Shown piece by piece: positions 1-8,714 of a DNA stretch of 33,285 nt (positions are counted from its first letter, which is position 1; each line of letters begins with the position of its first letter). The stretch is from contig JAFOHD010000075.1 in assembly GCA_017421945.1 (NCBI GenBank), positions 1-33,285 of the forward strand. The letters run 5' to 3'. This stretch comes from Alistipes sp. Its GTDB lineage: Bacteria; Bacteroidota; Bacteroidia; Bacteroidales; Rikenellaceae. The notes beneath the pieces are model-generated. The model was not told where the DNA came from and ran no database searches. It was given only the letters and a program-made list of their open reading frames with translations. Made by a program: the position numbers and the translations under genes.

Positions 1-2267
1 ATACGCTCCGAACCGAACAGACGCATCAGATTGTCCTCCAGTGATACGAAGAATTGCGATGAACCAGGGTCTCCCTGACGACCGGCACGACCTCGCAGCT
101 GACGGTCCACACGGCGGCTCTCGTGACGCTCTGTACCGATGATGGCAAGACCTCCGGCCTCCTTGGCCTCGGGCGAGAGCTTGATGTCGGTACCACGACC
201 TGCCATGTTGGTGGCAATGGTCACCTGGCCTGTGCGACCTGCCTCGGCAACAATCTGTGCCTCAAGCTGGTGCTGCTTGGCATTAAGTACATTATGCTTG
301 ATGCCGCGCAGCTTAAGCATGCGGCTCAAAAGCTCGGAAATCTCCACCGATGTAGTACCTACCAACACAGGGCGCTTAGCCTCAACCAGACGTACAATCT
401 CCTCAATTACGGCGTTGTACTTCTCGCGCATGGTCTTGTAAACCAAATCCTGGCGGTCGTCACGAACTACGGGGCGGTTTGTAGGGATTACCACCACGTC
501 GAGCTTATAGATGTTCCAGAACTCCGATGCCTCGGTCTCGGCAGTACCTGTCATACCTGCCAGCTTGTGGTACATACGGAAGTAGTTCTGCAATGTAATG
601 GTTGCAAAAGTCTGTGTTGCAGCCTCAACCTTTACGCGCTCCTTTGCCTCAATAGCCTGATGCAGACCGTCAGAGTAGCGGCGGCCGTCAAGAATACGAC
701 CAGTCTGCTCATCAACAATCTTCACCTTGTTATCCATGACCACATACTCCACATCCTTCTCAAACATCGAGTATGCTTTCAGGAGCTGGTTTACGGTGTG
801 AACGCGCTCCGACTTGATTGAGTAGTCGTTGATAATCTCATCTCGTTTCTGCGCCTTCTCCTCTGCCGAGAGGTCGCTCTTTTCAAGCTCGGCAACCTCG
901 CTGCCGATGTCGGGCAAGACGAAGAACTTATCCTCGTTGAAGTACTTCGACAATACCTCATGACCCTTGTCGGTAAGCTCCACCGAGTTGAGCTTCTCAT
1001 CAATTACGAAGTAGAGCTCATCGGTAATCTCGGGCATGCGGCGGTTGTTGTCCTGCATGTATATGTTCTCGGTCTTCTGGAACTGCACCTTGATACCCTG
1101 CTCCGAGAGGAACTTGATGATAGGCTTGTATTTTGGCAGACCTTTGTGCGCACGATACAGCAACACGCCACCCTCCTCGGGCTTGCCCTCGGCGAAGAGA
1201 CGGCGTGCCTCGGCAACCAGCGAAGTGACAAAGTTCTTTTGCAGGCTGTAGAGGTGCTCAATCGAAGGACGGTAGTTCTCAAACATCTGGTCCTCACCCT
1301 TTGGCACGGGGCCAGAGATAATCAGAGGCGTGCGGGCATCATCAATCAATACTGAGTCAACCTCATCGACAATAGCGTAGTGATGCTTGCGCTGCACCAA
1401 ATCTTTGGGCGATGATGCCATGTTGTCGCGCAGGTAGTCGAAGCCATATTCGTTGTTTGTACCAAAGGTAATGTCGGCGAGGTATGCCTTGCGGCGTGCC
1501 TCCGAGTTAGGCTGGTGCTTGTCGATGCAATCAACCGACAGACCGTGGAACTCATACATAGGTCCCATCCACTCCGAGTCACGGCGTGCCAGGTAGTCGT
1601 TCACGGTCACCACATGCACACCCTTGCGCGCCAGGGCGTTTAGGAATACAGGCAACGTAGCCACCAAAGTCTTACCCTCACCCGTAGCCATCTCGGCAAT
1701 CTTGCCCTTGTGAAGCACAACACCACCGAAGAGCTGCACGTCGTAGTGTACCATCTCCCATTTAATGTCGTTGCCTCCGGCAGTCCAGTGTGTGGCATAT
1801 ATGGCCTTGTCGCCTTCGATAGTCACGAAGTCCTTGTGAGCTGCCAGGTCGCGGTCGAATGGTGTGGCTGTAACCTCCACAGTCTCATTTTCGGTGAAGC
1901 GGCGCGCTGTATCCTTCATGATGGCGAAGGCCTCGGGGAGAATTTCGTCGAGCTTTTGCTCAATCTTCTCGTCAATGCGCTTCTTGGTATTCTCTATATC
2001 CTTTGAAATCTTCTCCTTCTCGCCGAGTGAGATGTCTGATAACTCCAACTTGCTCTTCTGCTCCTCGATGTGGGCCTCATCTTGCGAGATGAAGTCGGCA
2101 ATCTGCTTCATCAATGCGGCACTATGCGCACGTAGCTCATCGTTTGTGAGTTGTGTGATAGAGGGGTATATCTCCTTAATTTTGTTTACATAGGGCTCTA
2201 TCTGCTTGCGATCCTTATCAGCCTTTGAGCCGAAAAACAGTTTAAGTATGCTACTAACTATATCCAT
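1..2267 (-). CDS. secA: Protein translocase ATPase SecA, C-terminal part outside window
   Basis: SecA is the motor ATPase that pushes unfolded preproteins through SecYEG at the inner membrane. The frame is open from ATG at 2267 to the left edge, giving about 755 residues; roughly the last third of a Bacteroidota-size SecA lies outside. Visible signatures are the Walker A motif MATGEGKT at residues 193-200, the Walker B DEVD at 301-304 followed by an [10 protein letters not shown] stretch, the preprotein cross-linking region with the MTGTAETE motif, and near the edge the helicase motifs [10 protein letters not shown] and [13 protein letters not shown]. The ATG was chosen because [19 protein letters not shown] is a normal SecA N-terminus and a Bacteroides-type promoter lies 40-70 bp upstream. 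It is transcribed separately from the lptD run that ends at 2426. Identification is certain; only the C-terminus is unseen. Confidence 0.98.
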   Translation of the reverse strand, partial: MDIVSSILKLFFGSKADKDRKQIEPYVNKIKEIYPSITQLTNDELRAHSAALMKQIADFISQDEAHIEEQKSKLELSDISLGEKEKISKDIENTKKRIDEKIEQKLDEILPEAFAIMKDTARRFTENETVEVTATPFDRDLAAHKDFVTIEGDKAIYATHWTAGGNDIKWEMVHYDVQLFGGVVLHKGKIAEMATGEGKTLVATLPVFLNALARKGVHVVTVNDYLARRDSEWMGPMYEFHGLSVDCIDKHQPNSEARRKAYLADITFGTNNEYGFDYLRDNMASSPKDLVQRKHHYAIVDEVDSVLIDDARTPLIISGPVPKGEDQMFENYRPSIEHLYSLQKNFVTSLVAEARRLFAEGKPEEGGVLLYRAHKGLPKYKPIIKFLSEQGIKVQFQKTENIYMQDNNRRMPEITDELYFVIDEKLNSVELTDKGHEVLSKYFNEDKFFVLPDIGSEVAELEKSDLSAEEKAQKRDEIINDYSIKSERVHTVNQLLKAYSMFEKDVEYVVMDNKVKIVDEQTGRILDGRRYSDGLHQAIEAKERVKVEAATQTFATITLQNYFRMYHKLAGMTGTAETEASEFWNIYKLDVVVIPTNRPVVRDDRQDLVYKTMREKYNAVIEEIVRLVEAKRPVLVGTTSVEISELLSRMLKLRGIKHNVLNAKQHQLEAQIVAEAGRTGQVTIATNMAGRGTDIKLSPEAKEAGGLAIIGTERHESRRVDRQLRGRAGRQGDPGSSQFFVSLEDNLMRLFGSER

Positions 2268-2306
2268 GATGTTATCGTGTTTTCGTATTTACGGTGTTTA
2301 ATCTTA

Positions 2307-2337
2307 CAAAGGTAGTGATTTCTTTTTAAGATTCAAA
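2307..2337 (-). promoter_or_regulatory. Bacteroides-type promoter of secA
   Basis: Read on the minus strand there is TTTG (2334-2337), a 19-nt spacer, then TACCTTTG (2307-2314). This matches the Bacteroidota primary sigma factor consensus TTTG/TAnnTTTG in sequence and spacing. A transcript would start near 2300, giving a leader of about 30 nt before the secA ATG at 2267. Confidence 0.75.
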
Positions 2338-2387
2338 ATATTAGATCAATAACGACTCTCAAACATATCATATTACCCTTGTCAGAA

Positions 2388-2406
2388 TATTGCAACAATT
2401 GCAATA
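2388..2406. repeat. AT-rich inverted repeat between DUF2851 gene and secA promoter
   Basis: TATTGCAA and TTGCAATA form a perfect 8-bp inverted repeat around a 3-nt spacer. It lies downstream of the DUF2851 stop codon and about 50 bp upstream of the secA -33 box. No T-run follows it on the minus strand, so it is a poor intrinsic terminator; it could be a protein-binding site. Function is unknown and chance is possible in AT-rich DNA. Confidence 0.35.
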
Positions 2407-2425
2407 ATCATGTCGATTTCCTATT

Positions 2426-3406
2426 TCATCCTTCTACGTTGTTTTTGTTTTGCGCCTCCTCCTTGCGTTTAATTTCATTTAGGATGGCAACTCCCACAGG
2501 ACACTCCTCGCATCGTTGTTTGTGGCAATACTCAAACGAAAGTTGCAGCAATGCCTGCGAGTCAAATGCTGTTTGTGCCAGCGAACCATAGTTGTTCCAC
2601 TGAGCAATTACAGAGTTGCTTTCGGCTGGTAAATCCTCCAACAGCGATATGGCTCGGTTACGCAGGGTGTCGTTGTTGATATAATCACCATAAGCATATT
2701 GCATCTGCGCTACCAGGTTGATGGCCAGCAGATCAGTCTTGGTGCGCCCCAGACGCTTTGCGACGGTGCGTTTATTCTCCGATGCTGGGGTGTAGTGATT
2801 GGTCCAATATGGCAGAGTGGGGGAACTGAATAACTTGTGAACGTCATCCCTTGTACGACAAACCAGCATGCACTCCATGATATCGGCATTGTAGCTCAGG
2901 AGCGTGGCAATCTGCGAAAGACGTAGTATAGGGTGATTGTTGGGATATATCTTGGTGAGCTTCCACTCCTTGGGCTCCATCTCTTGAATAGAGTATTTGG
3001 TTGAAAGATATGAAAAGTTGCGTTTCAGATTTAGGATATACTCATCGTGAGGGTATAGCTGAAGCAGCCCCGAAGTTCCGATGAGCATGGCCTCGATGTT
3101 TTGCGGCACCATTCTCTCGCGCAGGATAGCCGCAAAGGATACTCTATGTGCCAGCGTAGTGAATGCCTCCTTGTTGTCCATACCTCCCATCGTGCGCAAC
3201 AGCATGATGTAAAACGTTTGTTGCCAATTCTGCTCACTTTCGATGTATATATGCTGAATGTCATTGTATTTACGCTTCAGACGTTCAAATCCCAAAGTGT
3301 TATACAGCGTAAGACGCCGCAACGTGCCGATACGCGACAGGTAGGCTCCACAACCGAAGTATGAAGCACCGGCTTTCAGCCTGTTGATATGACGTTTGAC
3401 ATCCAT
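2426..3406 (-). CDS. DUF2851 family protein, N-terminally short
   Basis: A 326-residue protein resembling the Bacteroidota-specific DUF2851 family, whose function is not established. The match rests on the WKLTKIYPNNHPILRLSQ-type segment in the middle, the following YWTNHYTPA stretch with a run of K/R residues and INLVAQMQYAYG, and a cysteine cluster near the C-terminus (YCHKQRCEECPVG). No signal peptide is present, so it is cytoplasmic. Family members as remembered are about 420 residues and begin with a nuclease-like domain carrying N-AGPDF and SDW motifs. That domain is absent: the ATG at 3406 is only 24 bp downstream of the preceding stop. It is the last gene of the lptD run, after the MIP18-like gene. 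Family assignment is fairly sure; role unknown. Confidence 0.8.
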   Translation of the reverse strand: MDVKRHINRLKAGASYFGCGAYLSRIGTLRRLTLYNTLGFERLKRKYNDIQHIYIESEQNWQQTFYIMLLRTMGGMDNKEAFTTLAHRVSFAAILRERMVPQNIEAMLIGTSGLLQLYPHDEYILNLKRNFSYLSTKYSIQEMEPKEWKLTKIYPNNHPILRLSQIATLLSYNADIMECMLVCRTRDDVHKLFSSPTLPYWTNHYTPASENKRTVAKRLGRTKTDLLAINLVAQMQYAYGDYINNDTLRNRAISLLEDLPAESNSVIAQWNNYGSLAQTAFDSQALLQLSFEYCHKQRCEECPVGVAILNEIKRKEEAQNKNNVEG

Positions 3407-3430
3407 TGCAATTAATGCTGTGGGTGGGGG

Positions 3431-3751
3431 TTATAATAGGTTTAGTTCCAGCAGAGCCTCCTCACTCATCATGCTTCTATCCCAAGGTGGTTCGAAGGTT
3501 AGAATGATATTTACCTTCTCCACTCCGTTAATCTTCTTCACCTGGGTGTTTATATCCTCAATTAGCATATCTGCCATAGGGCAGTTGGGAGCCGTCAGAG
3601 TCATGCGTATGTTGGCAACACACTCCGGGTCGAAATCAATCTCATAGATAAGCCCCAAATCGTAGATATTCACGGGAATCTCGGAGTCATATATGTTTTT
3701 GAGTGTCATGACAATATCATGTTCCACTCGTAGTATCTCTTCAGGTGTCAT
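3431..3751 (-). CDS. MIP18/DUF59 family Fe-S cluster assembly protein (SufT/YitW-like)
   Basis: A 106-residue single-domain protein of the MIP18 (DUF59) family, which assists maturation or transfer of iron-sulfur clusters in the cytoplasm. Visible signatures: VNIYDLGLIYEI near residues 27-38, the TLTAPNCPM motif carrying the invariant Cys57, and the C-terminal FEPPWD followed by MSEEAL. Length is normal for the family. ATG at 3751 is 3 bp after the sufE stop, so the two are almost certainly co-translated, and both belong to Fe-S biogenesis. The symbol sufT is often used for this type, but PaaD-like proteins share the fold and cannot be separated by eye. Confidence 0.9.
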   Translation of the reverse strand: MTPEEILRVEHDIVMTLKNIYDSEIPVNIYDLGLIYEIDFDPECVANIRMTLTAPNCPMADMLIEDINTQVKKINGVEKVNIILTFEPPWDRSMMSEEALLELNLL

Positions 3752-3754
3752 GTG

Positions 3755-4177
3755 CTAATCGTTTTGTCTAGAGTTTAGTGCCAGAGCATACATCTTCATC
3801 TGCTTGATCATGGCCACCAAACCATTACTTCTTGTTGGCGAGAGGTTTTCGCCCAAGCCTATTGCATCGATAAAGTAGAGGTTGAGGTCGATAATCTCCT
3901 GTGGTGTGCGACCATTCATCACACGCACCAGCAAGGCTATGATTCCCTTGGTGATGATGGCGTCACTGTCGGCCGAATAGAATATCTTGCCATCCTCAAT
4001 GCGAGCATCGACCCACACTCTGGACTGGCATCCCTGAATGACATACTGCTCGGTGCGGTGTTCGTTTGCAATGACGGGCAGGGTGTCGCTCAATTCTATG
4101 AGGTAATCATATTTATCCAACCACTCATCAAAGATTGAAAACTCCTCGATGATGGCCTCCTGAATGTTATCTTTCAT
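3755..4177 (-). CDS. sufE: SufE family cysteine desulfuration protein
   Basis: SufE accepts persulfide sulfur from the cysteine desulfurase SufS and passes it to the SufBCD scaffold for Fe-S cluster assembly. The 140-residue product has the acceptor cysteine in VIQGCQSRVW (Cys50) and the family C-terminal segment with GLGENLSPTRSNGL. An upstream TTG at 4183 would add two residues, but the ATG at 4177 is preferred. It is 11 bp downstream of the phosphatase-like gene stop and 3 bp upstream of the MIP18-like gene. No sufB, sufC, sufD or sufS gene is present in the window, so the partners must be encoded elsewhere. Confidence 0.93.
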   Translation of the reverse strand: MKDNIQEAIIEEFSIFDEWLDKYDYLIELSDTLPVIANEHRTEQYVIQGCQSRVWVDARIEDGKIFYSADSDAIITKGIIALLVRVMNGRTPQEIIDLNLYFIDAIGLGENLSPTRSNGLVAMIKQMKMYALALNSRQND

Positions 4178-4188
4178 TGTCAAGTAAA

Positions 4189-5811
4189 TTAAAATATTGT
4201 TAATACCTCTCCTTCGCTTGCCGAGGGCGTGTTTACACCCAGCAGTTGAGCCTGCGTAGCGGCGAGAGATGTTATATCAACCTTCTCGTTTCTTTTCGCA
4301 GCGGCAACGCCTCCGCCATATATTAATAAAGGTACGTGTGTGTCGTAACGGTACATAGTGCCCGACAGTGAGCGTACATTCTCAATCTCGGCAATCCACC
4401 CGGGCATTAAGTTCAGCATAACATCGCCCGAGCGGCGAGGGTAGAATCCATTTTGTATTTTTCGACCATACCCACTCCCGAAATAGCTGCTGCGCAGAGC
4501 CTCTGCCGAGAGGGCATGAGCCACACCACGCAACTGCATTGCAAATGTTGCTACATCATACTGCACATCGGCAATCGAGAGCCCCTTCTCATATATGAGG
4601 TTATGGTTTAGATAAATAGCGTTGTCTATAATTCCCAGTACCCACTCTCCGTTGCCATGCTGTGAACCTATGAAGGCGTTGATGATAACCTCAGCCTGAC
4701 GTACATTGAAACGACCCTGCTCCTTGCCCGGTGAGTTGAAGGATGGGCTTGTGCCGTGGTCCGAGGTGAGTGTCACAACCACCTGCTTAGGGTCGGTAAC
4801 CTGTGCCAGGGCAAATACCAGGAACTCCTCCAAATCTCGGTCCAGACGATACAGCATATCTTCATACTCAACCGATTCTGTGCCATAACGCGAACTTATG
4901 AAACGAGGTGTGTCCAGCACAATGTTCAGTATATCGGTATCCTCATCCTGCCCCATGCTGTTCTTGGCTATGAGTTGCTTGGCAAATGCCAATACGGCGG
5001 TGTTGCCTGCGGGGGTGTAACACATCTGTCCGAATATATCCACCGAGTTGGTGTTTAGGGTGATGTTTTCATTCTGAATATAGCTTAGTTCCTTGCCCTC
5101 GCTCTTCAAATCCTCCATGCACGACACCTGCGAGTTGTGGTAGTTGCTGAACTTCAGCAGAGGAGACCACTTCTTGGTAATCATCATCTCGTGAGGGGTG
5201 GTGCGGTTGTACTCGGCAATCCATTTGTCGAGGTCTTTGCCGTAGTATGATGTTGTTGTCCACGCCGATTTCAGGGTCTCCATCCAATATGCCTTTCCTG
5301 CGTGGCCTGCCATTACTATTGCCGACAAAGGCTCCACAGCCACGGTGCGGATGACGCTCTTATTGTTGTATTCCGCCAAGGCATCACTCAGAGTCTGCGC
5401 AGATAACTGTCGAGGCGAATAGTCGCCCGACCCGGTGCTGTAATTCACGCTGTACTCCTTGTCATCGTGTATGAGCGACAGGCGCTTGTTGGTTACGTAA
5501 TCATACCAGCCATCTGCCACTACACCATGTACCGAAGGCATGGCTCCCGTAGATATTGTTGCAAGACCTACGGCAGTTGTAGTCTGCATATAATCGTATG
5601 AAGCGTTTGTAAACCACATGCCCCCATCGCGGAGTTTGTTGAAACCTCCTGTTGAGAAGTTATCGCTGTAACGAGTGAGGTCATCGGCATGCATTGAACT
5701 CACTACGATGTTAATCATCAAGCGGGGCTTTACGGCTTGAGCATGGCCAAGTGACGAATAAGTCGTTAAAAATAAAATTGTTAATGCTATATTGCGTAAA
5801 ATATTTCTCAT
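4189..5811 (-). CDS. Exported alkaline phosphatase superfamily protein with degenerate active site
   Basis: A 540-residue protein that aligns end to end with PafA-type periplasmic alkaline phosphatases. The ATG at 5811 is chosen because it starts a clear signal peptide (MRNILRN, hydrophobic core, cleavage about GHA-Q at residue 24); an earlier start at 5886 would overlap the preceding gene. Fold landmarks are kept: GGFNKL, HGVVADGWYD, the SDHG motif (Asp351-His352) and YDTHVPLL. The nucleophile Thr79 is present. However, the metal-ligand Asp38 is Ser, the ligand pair normally in D-Y-x-G-H reads R303 and S307, the C-terminal His is missing (SGTMYRYD), and the Lys/Arg pair of PafA is Glu160/Leu162. 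Catalysis by the usual two-zinc mechanism is therefore doubtful. A binding or regulatory role in the envelope is possible. It sits between the GSCFA gene and sufE. Confidence 0.85.
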   Translation of the reverse strand: MRNILRNIALTILFLTTYSSLGHAQAVKPRLMINIVVSSMHADDLTRYSDNFSTGGFNKLRDGGMWFTNASYDYMQTTTAVGLATISTGAMPSVHGVVADGWYDYVTNKRLSLIHDDKEYSVNYSTGSGDYSPRQLSAQTLSDALAEYNNKSVIRTVAVEPLSAIVMAGHAGKAYWMETLKSAWTTTSYYGKDLDKWIAEYNRTTPHEMMITKKWSPLLKFSNYHNSQVSCMEDLKSEGKELSYIQNENITLNTNSVDIFGQMCYTPAGNTAVLAFAKQLIAKNSMGQDEDTDILNIVLDTPRFISSRYGTESVEYEDMLYRLDRDLEEFLVFALAQVTDPKQVVVTLTSDHGTSPSFNSPGKEQGRFNVRQAEVIINAFIGSQHGNGEWVLGIIDNAIYLNHNLIYEKGLSIADVQYDVATFAMQLRGVAHALSAEALRSSYFGSGYGRKIQNGFYPRRSGDVMLNLMPGWIAEIENVRSLSGTMYRYDTHVPLLIYGGGVAAAKRNEKVDITSLAATQAQLLGVNTPSASEGEVLTIF

Positions 5812-5848
5812 ATATCGTTTTTTTGTGGCTGTAAAATTACTACAATTT

Positions 5849-6820
5849 TTATAAATGCGAACCAAAGAAGGCTCTTTCCTTTGCAAAATCTAATCCGGGG
5901 CACAACTCCTCTGCATGTTCAATTGCCAGCAACTGCTTTCGGCAGAAATCATGATATGCTTCGGCGTTGGGGTTAAAGGGGCGGTGGCTTGCCGCTTGCG
6001 TTATTTTGGCAATCTGCTGCATTAATTCCTGCGCATCTCTGCTGATGGTTGCTTCAGCGAATCGCTGCCATATGTATTCCACCGCGGTTGGTGATGGATG
6101 TAGCATATCTTCATCATAGAAGCGGTAGTCGCGCAATTCATCGTTCATAATTTCAAACGAGGGGAAGTAGCTTGCGTTGGGATGCAGGCGTATCAACTCC
6201 TCCACGGCCAGACGCAGTGTGGCTTTGCTCAAGGAGTTTTGCTCCAGCCCATCACTCAAGTGGCGTATGGGACTTACTGTAAATATAACATGTTTTCCGG
6301 CAAGGGAGCTTCCCAGAATGTTGTTCCAGCACTCCACAATCTCTTCTACCGACAATAGCTCCCGACGGAATAATCTGTGTGGTTGCTTATGGCAGTTGGC
6401 AACAACTTCGCCACTCGTCATCAATCGATATACCCACGCCGTGCCAAAGGTGATGATGAGGGTGTCGGCATGTTGCAATGCCTCTACCCCTTCATCTATT
6501 GCCTGCTGCATGGAGGCAAGAGCCTGCTCTTTGTCTGGAGCCGAGAGTGAGGAGTGGAAGGCGTAGCTAAACCACTGCCCGCCATCGTAATTTAGCTCGT
6601 CAGGCTCTACCTGATGACCTGCAGCCATGTGTTGCAAAGCCGAGGCTATGGAATGGGGGTTAAAGAGTATGCCTGTGGGTGATGTTGTGACATGAAACTT
6701 TGCATCACGCAGTTTGCGGGCGATGTTATCGGCAAAGCACGACCCCAGCGACAATATGCGTGAGTTGTAGCCTATTTGCGGTGTTAATGGTTTGATGTCT
6801 ATGTGTGTAAAAAACTGCAT
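5849..6820 (-). CDS. GSCFA domain protein (SGNH hydrolase-like)
   Basis: A 323-residue protein named for its motif GSCFA at residues 26-30 (context LSLGSCFADNIA). The GSCFA family resembles SGNH/GDSL hydrolases: the Ser sits in the N-terminal block, a Gly-rich ITFGTAWVY stretch lies mid-protein, and D-E-D-M-L-H-P-S near residue 235 fits the C-terminal Asp-x-x-His block. No signal peptide is visible, so it appears cytoplasmic. Substrate is unknown; esterase or acyl-group chemistry is an inference from the fold. It begins 2 bp after the ABC-F stop and ends 37 bp before the phosphatase-like start, inside the lptD run. Confidence 0.9.
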   Translation of the reverse strand: MQFFTHIDIKPLTPQIGYNSRILSLGSCFADNIARKLRDAKFHVTTSPTGILFNPHSIASALQHMAAGHQVEPDELNYDGGQWFSYAFHSSLSAPDKEQALASMQQAIDEGVEALQHADTLIITFGTAWVYRLMTSGEVVANCHKQPHRLFRRELLSVEEIVECWNNILGSSLAGKHVIFTVSPIRHLSDGLEQNSLSKATLRLAVEELIRLHPNASYFPSFEIMNDELRDYRFYDEDMLHPSPTAVEYIWQRFAEATISRDAQELMQQIAKITQAASHRPFNPNAEAYHDFCRKQLLAIEHAEELCPGLDFAKERAFFGSHL

Positions 6821-6822
6821 TG

Positions 6823-8706
6823 TTATATTTCGCTAAGTTCCAGCCAGCGCATCTCCTTGGCATCCAGCTCATCTATTATCTTCGCAATCTGTGCCGAGGT
6901 GGCATTCAGAGCCTCGTGAGTCAAATTGCCGGAGCACAGTTGCTCCTCCAGCTCTTTTTTACTCTGCTCTAGCTGGGCAATATCTTTCTCCAGCTGCTCC
7001 AGCTCCCGCTGTTCCTTGAACGAGAGCCTGCGCCGTTGTGGGGCTGCAGACTGCGCCCTGCTGTTGCTTGCCTCGCGTTCCTTCTCCGCCACCGCTTTCG
7101 CCTGTCGGGCCTGGGCGGCCTCCTCCTCTTTGATGTACTCACGGTACTCGCTATATTGACCTATGAAATCCTTCACCTGGCCCCCCTCGCGGAAGATGAA
7201 CAGGTGATCTACGGTCTTGTCCAGGAAGTAACGGTCGTGTGATACAATCAGCAGGCAGCCCTTAAATGCGAGCAGATACTCTTCCAGTACATTCAGTGTG
7301 AGTATGTCGAGGTCGTTTGTCGGCTCGTCAAGAATCAGGAAGTTGGGGTTGCGCATAAGCACCGTCAGCAGGTACAATCTCCGCTGCTCGCCACCACTCA
7401 ATATCTCTATGCGCTTGTTGAGTGACTCCTGTGGAAAGAGAAATTGGTTTAGGAGTGAAGTAACCGACACATGATGCCCATCCTTTGCGGCAACCGTCTC
7501 GGCAATATCTCGCACTATCTCCAGCACGGTTTGCCCGGGTTTGAAATTTATGCCATCCTGGCGGTAGTAACCTATGCGCAACGTTTCGCCTCGCTCAATG
7601 GAGCCTTTGTCGGGCAGCAGGTTGCCGGTCATCAGGTTGAGGAATGTGCTCTTCCCTACACCGTTCTTTCCCACGATGCCCACCCGCTCGAAACGTGAGA
7701 ACTTATAAGTGAAGTCGCTGAGCATACACCTCTGGTCGAAGTGCAGCGTGACGCCCTCACAGTCGATAATCTTGCCGCCCAGACGTGATGTGGCCACGTC
7801 AATCGACATGTTGCGTTGTGCAAGGCTCACCGATGCCTTGTCCTTCAGGTCGTAGAAAGCATTTATGCGGTAGCGTGCCTTGCCTGTGCGAGCCTGTGGT
7901 GTGCTGCGTATCCACTCCAGCTCACGGCGCAGCAGGTTGCGTGACTTGTCGATGTTGGCCTGCATGTTGTTATATCGCTCCTCTCGTTTCTGAAGGAACG
8001 ACGAGTAGTTGCCTTTGTAGATGTATAGCTCGCCTCGGTCAAGCTCGAATATGGTATTGCATACTCTGTCCAGGAAGTAGCGGTCGTGGGTGACCATAAG
8101 CAGCGTGCAACGCGATTTTTGCAGGTGAGCCTCCAGGTACTCAATGATGTCAATGTCGAGGTGGTTTGTCGGCTCGTCCATAACCAGGAAATCTGCATCC
8201 TGCAACAGCATCAACGCAATGGCGGCACGTTTTGCCTCACCTCCCGACAACTCGCCCATGGGCTGGTCGAGGCGCGAGAGCTTGAGTGAAGAGAGAATCT
8301 GCTTTACGCGTTGCTCGGCACTCCACCCATCCACAGCATCCATGGCCGCCATGGCCTGCGTGATGGCGTGCTGATTGCCCGATGCGATGGCCTTCTCGTA
8401 ATCGCATATAACCTCATAGGTCTTGCCCATGCGGGAGTAAACCTCATCGAAGAGTGTGCTTGTGGGGTTGAATTCACAGCTTTGGTCAAGAAAGGCGACC
8501 TTGATATCCTTCATGAATTTAATCTCGCCACCACGGTCCGAGGAGTCAATGCCCGCGAGTATCTTGAGCAGCGAACTCTTGCCCGTGCCGTTGGGAGCTA
8601 TCAAGGCAATCTTATCTCCTTCGTTTATGTTGAAGCTGATGTTACGAAAGAGTACCTTGTCGGCGTATGACTTGCTTATGTTTTCTACCTGAAGGAAACT
8701 TGCCAT
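6823..8706 (-). CDS. ABC-F family ATPase (Uup-like)
   Basis: A 627-residue soluble protein with two ABC ATPase cassettes and no membrane segments, the hallmark of the ABC-F class of ribosome-acting ATPases. Cassette 1 has Walker A APNGTGKS (37-44; the first Gly is Ala), signature LSGGEAKR and Walker B VMDEPTNHLD. Cassette 2 has GKNGVGKST, LSGGEQRR and LILDEPTNDLD. A charged linker separates them, and the C-terminus (about 540-620) is a predicted coiled coil rich in Glu, Gln and Lys, as in Uup. ABC-F proteins influence the ribosomal E site; Uup-type members are tied to ribosome assembly or DNA structure handling. Which applies here cannot be seen. It lies 8 bp from the DUF4886 gene and 2 bp from GSCFA. 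Confidence 0.93.
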   Translation of the reverse strand: MASFLQVENISKSYADKVLFRNISFNINEGDKIALIAPNGTGKSSLLKILAGIDSSDRGGEIKFMKDIKVAFLDQSCEFNPTSTLFDEVYSRMGKTYEVICDYEKAIASGNQHAITQAMAAMDAVDGWSAEQRVKQILSSLKLSRLDQPMGELSGGEAKRAAIALMLLQDADFLVMDEPTNHLDIDIIEYLEAHLQKSRCTLLMVTHDRYFLDRVCNTIFELDRGELYIYKGNYSSFLQKREERYNNMQANIDKSRNLLRRELEWIRSTPQARTGKARYRINAFYDLKDKASVSLAQRNMSIDVATSRLGGKIIDCEGVTLHFDQRCMLSDFTYKFSRFERVGIVGKNGVGKSTFLNLMTGNLLPDKGSIERGETLRIGYYRQDGINFKPGQTVLEIVRDIAETVAAKDGHHVSVTSLLNQFLFPQESLNKRIEILSGGEQRRLYLLTVLMRNPNFLILDEPTNDLDILTLNVLEEYLLAFKGCLLIVSHDRYFLDKTVDHLFIFREGGQVKDFIGQYSEYREYIKEEEAAQARQAKAVAEKEREASNSRAQSAAPQRRRLSFKEQRELEQLEKDIAQLEQSKKELEEQLCSGNLTHEALNATSAQIAKIIDELDAKEMRWLELSEI

Positions 8707-8714
8707 GTGAAGGA

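Noticed and set aside
123..821. 232-codon plus-strand open frame inside secA
   Set aside because: The Leu/Cys/His-rich translation is antisense to well-conserved SecA motifs.
5812..5886. Upstream extension of the phosphatase-like gene to 5886
   Set aside because: It would overlap the GSCFA gene and place 25 residues in front of a complete signal peptide.
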